Source: Bacteroidales bacterium (GTDB lineage Bacteria; Bacteroidota; Bacteroidia; Bacteroidales; UBA932). Taken from it: a DNA stretch of 57,476 nucleotides. The DNA lies in contig JAGBAO010000015.1 in the NCBI GenBank assembly GCA_017938925.1, forward strand, positions 1 to 57,476. The letters run 5' to 3'. The position numbers were made by a program, and so were the translations under genes. The notes under the pieces are model-generated. The model was not told the origin of the DNA. It did no database searches and saw only the letters and a list, made by a program, of their open reading frames with translations. This document shows, piece by piece, positions 34,385 to 41,944 of the stretch (within the stretch, counting starts at the first letter, position 1; each line of letters opens with the position of its first letter).

Positions 34385-35479
34385 ATGAAACGATTATACC
34401 ATTTGCAAGACGTCCTGTCCATTCCGGAAGAGGAAATGGAACAGATCAGGAGACAGGCTCAGGAAGGTGATCCGGCCGCATGCTATGAGCTGGCACGCAT
34501 ACACCTGCTTCTGCACGACTGTGAAGATTATCTGGAATCAGCCCATGAACTTCTTCTCAAGGCACAAAAGGGAGGGATTGCTGATGCTGAGGCTGTTATA
34601 GCAGCAATGATGTTCAGAGGGGGAATTGAGCCATATGATCCTCACGGTGCAGCAAAGATGCTGGAGAATGCTCTCCAAGACAATAGCGAATACGCGGCAT
34701 ATTTCCAGCTGGCCAACCTGATTTATGGAAGATTCGGTGTCAGACAGGATGTGGAGCTTGCCCTTAGTACTCTGGACAGCCTCATCGCGACAAGTGACAA
34801 CCCATACTGGTACAGCCTTAAAGGAGACGCTCTTTTCTATATAGGCAGGATCGAGGAGTCTGCTGCATGGTTTGAAAAGGCGGTTGAAGGAGGAGTGATC
34901 AGTGCATGTGGAGATCTTGCGCTGGCAAGAGGCATGAACGACAACGGAGAGTTCACTGACCGCGACACCTACCTTGAAGCTTTGGTGGAAGGCGACGGGA
35001 TGGGCGATCCGATGTGCATGTACTACATGGTTCTGGAAAGGATGTTTGAATATGACGACATCGATCCGGAAGACACAGAAACCTGTGACAATTACCGCGA
35101 GTTGATCATCCAGGCACTTGAAATATGCGCAGAGCAATGTCTGCCAGCGTCTTTCAGTCTCCTTGGAGACATCTTCCATGAGGGCAGGATCGGCATTCCG
35201 GCAGATCCTGTCAAAGCATGGGAGTACTATGTGAAAGGCTCCGAGTTCATGCATGAGTCCTGCTTCGAGAAGATGTACGACATGCTCCATGATGGGGAGA
35301 TTGAACTTGGCAGAATGAACAGGGAGGACGCAATGGATCTCTGCGCAGTCAACGGCGCCAGACTTCATAACAGGAAACTTCTCGTGGCTGCTGTGGAGGC
35401 TTACAGAAGAGGACGTCTGACTCAATTTGCAAGAGAGATGGAAATGTATCATATTCCTGCATATGACACTTGGGCATAG
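34385..35479 (+). CDS. Sel1-like repeat protein
   Basis: This 364-residue cytoplasmic protein is built of alpha-helical Sel1/TPR-type repeats: 'AQEGDPAACYELARIHL', 'AQKGGIADAEAVIAAMMFRG', 'KMLENALQDNSEYAAYFQLA', 'YSLKGDALFYIGRIEESAAW' and 'PADPVKAWEYYVKGSEFMHE'. There is no signal peptide. Sel1 repeats usually act as adaptors. A 504-codon open frame on the opposite strand spans this gene and the next and is judged to be a by-product of codon use. It lies 14 nt after the unknown gene and 3 nt before the DUF1963 gene. Confidence 0.8.
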   Translation: MKRLYHLQDVLSIPEEEMEQIRRQAQEGDPAACYELARIHLLLHDCEDYLESAHELLLKAQKGGIADAEAVIAAMMFRGGIEPYDPHGAAKMLENALQDNSEYAAYFQLANLIYGRFGVRQDVELALSTLDSLIATSDNPYWYSLKGDALFYIGRIEESAAWFEKAVEGGVISACGDLALARGMNDNGEFTDRDTYLEALVEGDGMGDPMCMYYMVLERMFEYDDIDPEDTETCDNYRELIIQALEICAEQCLPASFSLLGDIFHEGRIGIPADPVKAWEYYVKGSEFMHESCFEKMYDMLHDGEIELGRMNREDAMDLCAVNGARLHNRKLLVAAVEAYRRGRLTQFAREMEMYHIPAYDTWA

Positions 35480-35482
35480 ACT

Positions 35483-36091
35483 ATGGCGATAAAGATCAAC
35501 ATACAACCGACAACGGAAGACCTCACCGGACAGAGCCACTGGTGGGGCTTCCCTGACCTTCCGGAAGCATTGGAATGGCCTTGCAGCAACGACGGAGAAC
35601 TGCTGACATTCATATGCCAGATACGATTGGAAGATATTGCAGGATACGATTCCGCCGGCATACTGCCACATAAAGGCATGCTGTGGTTCTTCGCAGAACT
35701 TGATTATTTTCTGGGAGACCTTGATGCGCCATGCGAAGGTACCGGAGACTGGAGTCCAGGAACATTCAAGGTCCTGTACAGCGAAGACTGCACCGACCTC
35801 TGCACTCACGAGTACTTCCGGGAAGATGGCGAGCCAGCCGTACTGACTGCTGAGAAGATCGGTTTTGAAACTGTAGCAGAAACAGAATTCGGCTTCAAGC
35901 TTCTTGGCATGCCTGCCATGACTGAAGGTTATGAGAATGAGAACGAAGGTCTTTTCTCTCTCCTCCAGCTGGATGAAGAAGATAGATGGGGACTGCGTTT
36001 CTTTGACTGCGGCACTATAAACTTCATGCTGCCGACAGACCGCCAGCAGCATGATTTTTCAGAAGCATCGCTTTGTCTTCACTCGTCCTGA
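35483..36091 (+). CDS. DUF1963 (YwqG-like) protein
   Basis: This 202-residue cytoplasmic protein has the YwqG/DUF1963 layout: 'SHWWGFPDLPEALEWP' near the start (fold motif GxPxLP-x-W), 'LTFICQIRLEDIAGYD', 'LPHKGMLWFFAELD' and a C-terminal 'HKLLG'-like region ('EFGFKLLGMP', 'LLQLDEEDRWGLRFFDCG'). The family function is not established; members occur among immunity-like proteins of polymorphic toxin loci. It starts 3 nt after the Sel1-repeat gene, the last in the operon. The length is somewhat short but includes the core. Confidence 0.8.
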   Translation: MAIKINIQPTTEDLTGQSHWWGFPDLPEALEWPCSNDGELLTFICQIRLEDIAGYDSAGILPHKGMLWFFAELDYFLGDLDAPCEGTGDWSPGTFKVLYSEDCTDLCTHEYFREDGEPAVLTAEKIGFETVAETEFGFKLLGMPAMTEGYENENEGLFSLLQLDEEDRWGLRFFDCGTINFMLPTDRQQHDFSEASLCLHSS

Positions 36092-36159
36092 CCGGCTTGA
36101 CTATCCCAAATGCATTGATGATGCAGAAGAAAAGCCCCGCACTCAGATTCACATGCCCC

Positions 36160-37407
36160 TCAATATTCCACCACCTCAAAGGTGAGGTCCACATCGCCGA
36201 AGTGGCCGACCATATTGCTGTTGGCCTGGAGCCATTTGGCAGCCAGCTGGCCACGCCAGACTATGTCGTCGCGGGAGTTGAACGGGATCTTCATTTCCAC
36301 GCCATAGCTTTTGGATGCCACACGGACCAGCGCCGTGCAGTTCCAATCAGTCCTGGTGCCTCCGTCATCCTCAGTAATCAAGAAAGCGCAGTTGAGCATC
36401 TGATCTGTCCAGTCAGACACCAGGACTGCATTGAACGGCTGGGGCTTACCCACCTGGCTTCTTTTGACCACAATCATGAAATCGGTCACCGCCGGGACAT
36501 AGAGTTTCATCTCCGCTTCCGTCGTTGCAGTGAAGTCCTCCACAGAACCGACCTTGACGAAAAACTCCGACGCTCCGGCAAACCACGAATCATAATTCCT
36601 CTTCATGGTGAATTCTTTCAGTATGAGGGTCTTTCCTCCTGCCTCATCCCCTGCCCCGCCATCTGTCTTCGACCGGACGGCAGACGGGGAAACAGACTGA
36701 GGCTCAAGAATGATGGCACCGCCCCCTTCTCCCCAATTCTCATCTTCCCTTCTCAGTATTTCCAGTGAAGTGTACTCTGCATCCTCGTTCCTGTTGACCA
36801 CCCACACCGGATTCCTCCTCGCCAAGTCCTCATCCACGGCTATCTCACGTATCCGGCGGGAGCCATCATCATCGACCTCTATCCTGTATCCTATATTGAC
36901 TTCCGACCCATCCTCCGGATCGAAAGTTATGACCGGCAGCGCCGATCCGTCCCAATCTTCCGAAAACGGCCAGTATATCTGTATGTCGGAAGACATCAGG
37001 GCATTGAGAAAGTCCTCCGCATTCCTTGCCTCACCTGCAGATTTTGTGAAGGCTTCCGAACGCACATGATTTTCGATAAGACTCTTCAACGGATTGTCAT
37101 AAATCCTGGTTGAGCGTGTCTGGTTCTCCCCCACACCTTTCCCGGGAACGGAGAACATATCCCTGACAGTATATTCCTCATCATAGCCGTTACCCGAAGA
37201 AGATGTCACAGCAGAATGCACCTCGTACAGATGTTCTCCCTCCAAAGGCACGGCAGACAGTATGGAAGCCACTTCCTGCAAGGCTACATAACTACTGTCA
37301 TTCTGCGTGTCCACATGCTTTTCCATGTCATTGTCCACCACTTCACAGGCTGACGCCACAGCCAGCACTACTGGAAAGATTCCCTTAAGCAATTCTATCT
37401 TCTTCAT
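36160..37407 (-). CDS. Orphan lipoprotein, unknown function
   Basis: The start at MKKIELLKGIFPVV gives 415 residues with lipobox ASAC (Cys21); 8 residues of upstream reading are dropped. An acidic linker ('EVVDNDMEKHVDTQNDSSY') leads to a helical segment and then beta-rich parts: 'IQIYWPFSEDWDGSALPVIT', 'NPVWVVNRNEDAEY' and the C-terminal 'GHFGDVDLTFEVVEY'. No family is recognised. It resembles surface-exposed lipoproteins of Bacteroidales. It stands alone, convergent with the DUF1963 operon 68 bp away, and behind the terminator of the prmC operon. Confidence 0.7.
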   Translation of the reverse strand: MKKIELLKGIFPVVLAVASACEVVDNDMEKHVDTQNDSSYVALQEVASILSAVPLEGEHLYEVHSAVTSSSGNGYDEEYTVRDMFSVPGKGVGENQTRSTRIYDNPLKSLIENHVRSEAFTKSAGEARNAEDFLNALMSSDIQIYWPFSEDWDGSALPVITFDPEDGSEVNIGYRIEVDDDGSRRIREIAVDEDLARRNPVWVVNRNEDAEYTSLEILRREDENWGEGGGAIILEPQSVSPSAVRSKTDGGAGDEAGGKTLILKEFTMKRNYDSWFAGASEFFVKVGSVEDFTATTEAEMKLYVPAVTDFMIVVKRSQVGKPQPFNAVLVSDWTDQMLNCAFLITEDDGGTRTDWNCTALVRVASKSYGVEMKIPFNSRDDIVWRGQLAAKWLQANSNMVGHFGDVDLTFEVVEY

Positions 37408-37441
37408 ACGACGACCTTTTTTCTGCTGCAAAGGTCAAGAC

Positions 37442-37476
37442 AATTAGCCGTATACCGAAAAAGTATACGGCTAATT
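37442..37476 (-). terminator. Hairpin after prmC
   Basis: A perfect 14-bp inverted repeat, AATTAGCCGTATAC (37442-37455) with its complement at 37463-37476, encloses a 7-nt loop. It lies 71 bp past the prmC stop and before the lipoprotein start. No clear T-run follows, so an operator role for the lipoprotein gene is an alternative. Confidence 0.6.
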
Positions 37477-37546
37477 TCAGAAATCGCGGACTGAGTGCAG
37501 TACAAGGGGTCTTCAATGGTAAAATTCCGTCTTGAAACGTTACGTT

Positions 37547-38416
37547 TTATCGTGCAAATGTCACGAATCTGTCCTTCTCGTTGAGATCTTTTTCCACCTC
37601 CACACGAGCAAAACCGGCGGAGCGGAAGACTTCCGCAGTCTGAAGTCCCAAAGCCTCATTGATTTCCACTACACCGCATCCGTCGGGAGCAAGAAGAGAA
37701 GAAGCCCATGATGCAACAGCTCTATAAAAGAGAAGAGGATCATCATCCGAAACGAAAAGTGCCATGTGAGGTTCATGTTCAAGGACATTCTGACGCATCT
37801 GAGATTTTTCCTTGTCCATGACATAAGGAGGATTGCTGAGAATGAGGTCGTAGGATCCTGAAGAAAAGGCTGCTGGAGGAGCAGCAAGGACATCCGCCTT
37901 TATAAACTCCGGAGCAGAAGCTCCCGTGCGGGATATTTCCTCAACAAAATCCTGAGCGGAGGCGATTTCGAGGGCACCTTCCGAAAGATCGACAGCAGTC
38001 ACATCAGACTTGGGCAGTTCAAGAGCCATGGTCCAGGCTATGCAGCCGCTTCCGGTGCACATGTCCAGCACACGAGGGGACTTCGACGGGGAGGCGTTCA
38101 GAGCGAGTCTGCACAGAAGTTCCGTCTCAGGGCGGGGAATCAGAGTGGCTGGGGTCACATGAAAGGTCCTTCCATAAAAGGGTGCCTTCCCCGTCACATA
38201 TTGCAGGGGCTCGCCCGATGCCATGCGTTCAAAAGCCTTGACCGCCGCATCCGACTGCTCCTGAGTGACTTCATAATCCGGCTCCAGAATATGGGTATGC
38301 CTCCGGATTCCGAGTGTGTCACATAAATAAGCCAGAACCATCTCCCGGGCCTCTGATTCAGGATAGAGGCGGGAGATGGTCTGTGTTCCACTGTATATCA
38401 ACGATTTGAGATACAT
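37547..38416 (-). CDS. prmC: Peptide chain release factor N5-glutamine methyltransferase
   Basis: This 289-residue cytoplasmic enzyme methylates the GGQ glutamine of release factors with S-adenosylmethionine. The helical N-terminal domain runs to about 90 ('YVTGKAPFYGRTFHVTPATL'), then the SAM-binding 'VLDMCTGSGCIAWTMALELP' (about 118-137). The signature 'DLILSNPPYVM' (NPPY) binds the target Gln. The C-terminal 'NEKDRFVTFAR' is typical. The length matches the family (280-290). The start overlaps the ddl stop by one base (TGATG), third gene of the pbp1A-ddl-prmC unit. Confidence 0.94.
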   Translation of the reverse strand: MYLKSLIYSGTQTISRLYPESEAREMVLAYLCDTLGIRRHTHILEPDYEVTQEQSDAAVKAFERMASGEPLQYVTGKAPFYGRTFHVTPATLIPRPETELLCRLALNASPSKSPRVLDMCTGSGCIAWTMALELPKSDVTAVDLSEGALEIASAQDFVEEISRTGASAPEFIKADVLAAPPAAFSSGSYDLILSNPPYVMDKEKSQMRQNVLEHEPHMALFVSDDDPLLFYRAVASWASSLLAPDGCGVVEINEALGLQTAEVFRSAGFARVEVEKDLNEKDRFVTFAR

Positions 38417-39426
38417 CAGTTTTCGATGACGGTGGTGAGGAAGTCTGTCATGTCAAGGCCCGCAGCCCTTACCATCTGAGGAACGAGAGAAGCTGCTGTC
38501 ATTCCCGGAATGGTGTTGACTTCAAGGAAGTACAGCCCGTCCTCAGAACTTATATAGTCCACACGGACCAGTCCTGAGCAGCCAAGATGAGCATATACCT
38601 TCTTCGAGACCTCCTGGATCTCGTCACGCAGACTGTCCGGAATCTCTGCCGGACAGACCTCACGGCTGTGGCCGTTGTACTTTGCCTCATAATCAAAGAA
38701 TTCGTTCTCCGTTATGATCTCGATAACAGGAAGAGCGACATATTCCTTACCATTATAATATACCGCACAGGTAAGTTCCCTGCCGACTACAGCAGACTCC
38801 GCGATAAGCATATTTCCTTCGGAGAAGGCATACTCGACAGCCTTGTCGAAGTCCTCGACTGTCTTGACCTTGGTGACTCCGAAGCTGCTGCCGCCGTCGG
38901 TCGGTTTGACGAACATCGGCAGTCCGAGCTTCTGCACGGCCTTTTCAGCCAGTCCTTCCAGAGACTCACCCTTGCGGATGAACATATCCTCGGCACACTT
39001 GACGAAGTCCACGTCCTTAAGATAGCTCTTGCAGGAGAACTTGTCGAAGGTCATTGCTGCCACAAAGGCGTTGCAGCCGCTGTGAGGGACACCGAGCATC
39101 TCAAGGTAGCCCTGCATAAGACCGTTTTCGCCAGGGGTGCCATGCTGCATTATATATGCATAGTCGAACTTCACCTTCTCCCCAGCCACGGTGACAGAAA
39201 AGTCGTTCTTGTCGATGACAGGACGTTCTCCTTCGGGAATGACCACCCTCATGGAGTTCTTCTTCCTGTACGCCGCAAGGGTCCACCGGCCGAAACGGGC
39301 AAAGATTTCATATACATCGAACTTCGCTCCGTCGATCCTGGAGGCGGTGAACTCGCCGCTTCGGCATGATACCTCCCACTCTGAGGAGTCGCTGCCGTAT
39401 ATTACTGCTATTTTATTGTATTTCAT
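38416..39426 (-). CDS. ddl: D-alanine--D-alanine ligase
   Basis: This 336-residue ATP-grasp enzyme joins two D-Ala for the peptidoglycan stem. N-terminal 'KIAVIYGSDSSEWEVSCRSG' is a family start. 'QHGTPGENGLMQGYLEMLGV' (HGxxGEdGxxQG) marks the substrate loop and 'MFVKPTDGGSSFGVTKV' the ATP-binding loop. 'GLVRVDYISSEDGLYFLEVN' and 'NTIPGMTAASLVP' carry the metal ligands and the end of the active site. It starts 6 nt after the penicillin-binding protein gene and overlaps prmC by one base. Confidence 0.96.
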   Translation of the reverse strand: MKYNKIAVIYGSDSSEWEVSCRSGEFTASRIDGAKFDVYEIFARFGRWTLAAYRKKNSMRVVIPEGERPVIDKNDFSVTVAGEKVKFDYAYIMQHGTPGENGLMQGYLEMLGVPHSGCNAFVAAMTFDKFSCKSYLKDVDFVKCAEDMFIRKGESLEGLAEKAVQKLGLPMFVKPTDGGSSFGVTKVKTVEDFDKAVEYAFSEGNMLIAESAVVGRELTCAVYYNGKEYVALPVIEIITENEFFDYEAKYNGHSREVCPAEIPDSLRDEIQEVSKKVYAHLGCSGLVRVDYISSEDGLYFLEVNTIPGMTAASLVPQMVRAAGLDMTDFLTTVIEN

Positions 39427-39432
39427 AATCTC

Positions 39433-41784
39433 TTATTCAAAGAAGAAGGAGTCGTCCTCTTCTGCCTTCATTTCCGCATCCGCATCACTTCCGTCACAAT
39501 CCAGGTTGAGCGAGATTCCTGGAGGAGCAATGAAACGATCGGTTTCATATACTCCCAGAGTACCGTCTGCAAGCACTTTCTTCATGAAGATTCCCCAGAT
39601 CGGAAGGGCCATATTGGATCCTCCTCCGAGAGAAAGTGATTCGAAGTGCACCTGACGGTCTTCCGCACCGACCCAGACACCTGCCGTCAGTGACGGAGTA
39701 TATCCTATGAACCATCCGTCCGACTGGTCGTTGGTCGTTCCTGTCTTTCCTGCGATCTCACCCTTGAGACCGTACTTGGCGCGAAGTCTGATACCTGTTC
39801 CGCTGTTCACGACTCCCTGCATGAGGTTGGCCATAAGGTATGCCGTATATTCGCTGACAGCCTCACGCTTGCGGTTGTTGAACTCGCCCAGGACGTTTCC
39901 GTTACTATCCTCGATTCGGGTGACGAATATAGGCTCCACGAACACACCTTTCGACGGGAAGGTGTTGTATGCCGATACCATCTCATACACATTGAGGTCG
40001 GCAGAGCCCACACAAAGGGAATAGGTCTCATCTATATAGCTGCCCACTCCCATCTTACGCATCATATCGGTCATCGCATGAGGACCGTACTGCTTCATCA
40101 GATAGGCGGAAATGTTGTTGGAACTCTTGGTCAGTCCCCATTTGAGTGTCACCGTCTGGCCGATCCATTCATCCCTGTCTGTACTCTTAGGCGTCCATGT
40201 GGTGTCCTGGACAAGGAAGGTCTGAGGCACATTCACGACCTTGTCGCAAGGGCTCATGCCCTCCTGCATCGCGAGGGTGTAGAGGAATGGCTTGATGGTC
40301 GATCCCACCTGACGCTTGCCCTGGCGGACATTGTCATATTTGAAATATCTGTAGTTCGGACCTCCGACATATGCCTTTATATGACCTGTATGAGGCTCTA
40401 TCGCCATGAAGGCCGCCCTCAGGTGCGACTTGTAGTAGCGGATCGAATCGTCCGGAGTCATCACGGTGTCGATATAACCCTTCTTGTTCCACGCGAAAAC
40501 CCTCATCTTCGTCTTCTGCCCGAAACTCTTGCGGATTTCAGACTCTGATGCCCCGTTGTTCTTCATTATGCGGTAGCGGTCGCTCCAGCGCCTTGCCTGC
40601 TTCATGAGCTGATCCACGAGCTCTTCCGGCACATCGTCCGAAAAAGGCTTGTTCTTCTTCCACCTGAGATCCCTCCAGAAACTTCTCTGAAGATCCTTTC
40701 CGAGATGTTCCTCAACAGCCTCCTCTGCATATTTCTGCATCTTGTAGTTGATGGTGGTGTATATGCGGAGTCCGTCCCTGTCGAGATTGTATTTCGAGCC
40801 GTCAGCCTTGCGGTTCTTGTTCAGCCAGCCGTAGAATCCGTCATTAGCCCACAGAAGCGAGTCCACGACATAATCCTCATACTGATAATATGAAGAACGC
40901 TTCGGTTCCTTGGCGTTCATGGTGCGGCGGAGCATGTCTCGGAAATATGGCCCGAGACCGGCATTGTGGTCCTGCACCTTGTAAGAGAGCTGAATCGGAA
41001 CCTGCTGGACGGAGTCACGCACCTGTTCTGTTATGAATCCGGCCTTCTCCATCTGCGAAATAACGAAGTTCCTTCTGGTGAGGGACTTGTCCGGATTCAG
41101 AGCCGGATTGTAGCGGGTCGGTTTGTTTACCATTCCCACAAGGGTAGCCGCCTCTTCGACAGTCAGGTCTATCGGAGCCTTGCCGAAAAAGGTCTGAGCC
41201 GCCGCCTTGATTCCGTATGCATTGCTGCCGAAGAAGACCTGGTTCATGTACATGGTCATGATCTCGGCCTTGGTATAGTTCCTCTCCAGCTTGACCGCCG
41301 TGATCCACTCCTTGAGCTTGATCCACACCATCTTCAGCATAGACACTCCGGGAATCCTGCTGCTGACATCCTCACGAGGATAGAGGGTCTTTGCCAGCTG
41401 CTGGGTGATGGTACTTCCTCCTCCCTGGCTGGAATCACCTCCGAGCAGGGTCTTGAACATCACTCGGCCCAGGCTCTTGAAGTCAATGCCTGAATGGTTA
41501 TAGAAACGTACATCCTCGGTAGCCACTGCCGCATTTACAAGATTCGGAGAGAGCTCGTCATAAGTCACATATGAGCGGTTCTCGATATGGAATGTCGTCA
41601 GTATCTCACCATCCTCGGCAATTACCTGAGTGGCCAGATTGCTTTCCGGATTCTCAAGTTCCTCAAATGAAGGAATGTCTGCAAAAGCCCAGACAAGCAG
41701 AATCAGGGCTATGACCAGCGTCACCGGAACCGAGAAGAGGATCCAGAACCACTTCACTATCTTCTTTCTTGTATCTTCTGTCAT
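39433..41784 (-). CDS. Class A penicillin-binding protein (PBP1A type)
   Basis: The ATG at 41784 gives 783 residues; upstream codons lie in the leader. One membrane anchor is at about 14-32. The glycosyltransferase GT51 domain has 'AVATEDVRFYNHSGID' (catalytic Glu), 'GGSTITQQLAKTL' and 'KAEIMTMYMNQVFFG'. The transpeptidase domain has the Ser in 'VGSTIKPFLY' (S-x-x-K), 'SSN' in 'TKSSNNISAYL' and 'GKTGTTNDQSDGWF'. It polymerises and cross-links peptidoglycan at the inner membrane. The C-terminus is acidic ('DGSDADAEMKAEEDDSFFFE'). It is the first gene of pbp1A-ddl-prmC, behind a TACTTTTG box and a palindrome in its leader. Confidence 0.94.
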   Translation of the reverse strand: MTEDTRKKIVKWFWILFSVPVTLVIALILLVWAFADIPSFEELENPESNLATQVIAEDGEILTTFHIENRSYVTYDELSPNLVNAAVATEDVRFYNHSGIDFKSLGRVMFKTLLGGDSSQGGGSTITQQLAKTLYPREDVSSRIPGVSMLKMVWIKLKEWITAVKLERNYTKAEIMTMYMNQVFFGSNAYGIKAAAQTFFGKAPIDLTVEEAATLVGMVNKPTRYNPALNPDKSLTRRNFVISQMEKAGFITEQVRDSVQQVPIQLSYKVQDHNAGLGPYFRDMLRRTMNAKEPKRSSYYQYEDYVVDSLLWANDGFYGWLNKNRKADGSKYNLDRDGLRIYTTINYKMQKYAEEAVEEHLGKDLQRSFWRDLRWKKNKPFSDDVPEELVDQLMKQARRWSDRYRIMKNNGASESEIRKSFGQKTKMRVFAWNKKGYIDTVMTPDDSIRYYKSHLRAAFMAIEPHTGHIKAYVGGPNYRYFKYDNVRQGKRQVGSTIKPFLYTLAMQEGMSPCDKVVNVPQTFLVQDTTWTPKSTDRDEWIGQTVTLKWGLTKSSNNISAYLMKQYGPHAMTDMMRKMGVGSYIDETYSLCVGSADLNVYEMVSAYNTFPSKGVFVEPIFVTRIEDSNGNVLGEFNNRKREAVSEYTAYLMANLMQGVVNSGTGIRLRAKYGLKGEIAGKTGTTNDQSDGWFIGYTPSLTAGVWVGAEDRQVHFESLSLGGGSNMALPIWGIFMKKVLADGTLGVYETDRFIAPPGISLNLDCDGSDADAEMKAEEDDSFFFE

Positions 41785-41821
41785 CGTCAAATGTTTTTCA
41801 TTTAAAATTCCTGCATAATTT

Positions 41822-41835
41822 TTACCTAAAGGTAA
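41822..41835. promoter_or_regulatory. Palindrome in the pbp1A leader
   Basis: TTACCT-AA-AGGTAA is a perfect inverted repeat, 17 bp downstream of the pbp1A -7 box and 38 bp before its ATG. It could be a repressor operator or a small RNA hairpin. No other copy was noticed. Confidence 0.4.
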
Positions 41836-41851
41836 GAACTGCACAAGACGA

Positions 41852-41859
41852 CAAAAGTA
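41852..41859 (-). promoter_or_regulatory. pbp1A -7 box
   Basis: TACTTTTG on the minus strand fits TAnnTTTG. The predicted start is near 41845, giving a leader of about 60 nt that carries the TTACCT palindrome. The -33 element is not clear. Confidence 0.45.
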
Positions 41860-41944
41860 GCAACAAAATTTGGAAAATTGCCCGGTTTGTGCCTTACTTT
41901 GCACATTCTTTTTGAAAAAGAGTCATAAATAAGGAGAGTAAGAC

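Noticed and set aside
34538-36052. A 504-codon open frame antisense to the Sel1-repeat and DUF1963 genes
   Set aside because: It is longer than either gene, but both sense genes have recognisable repeats or motifs, tight operon spacing and a promoter. The antisense translation is Cys/His-rich and without domains, as expected for a shadow frame.
37442-37476. Recombinase site for promoter inversion
   Set aside because: The inverted repeat has only a 7-nt loop and no second distant copy or recombinase gene was noticed, so it cannot act as an invertible segment.
41785-41904. N-terminal extension of PBP1A
   Set aside because: The extra 40 codons include the -7 box and palindrome region and precede a normal cytoplasmic tail plus membrane anchor starting at 41784.
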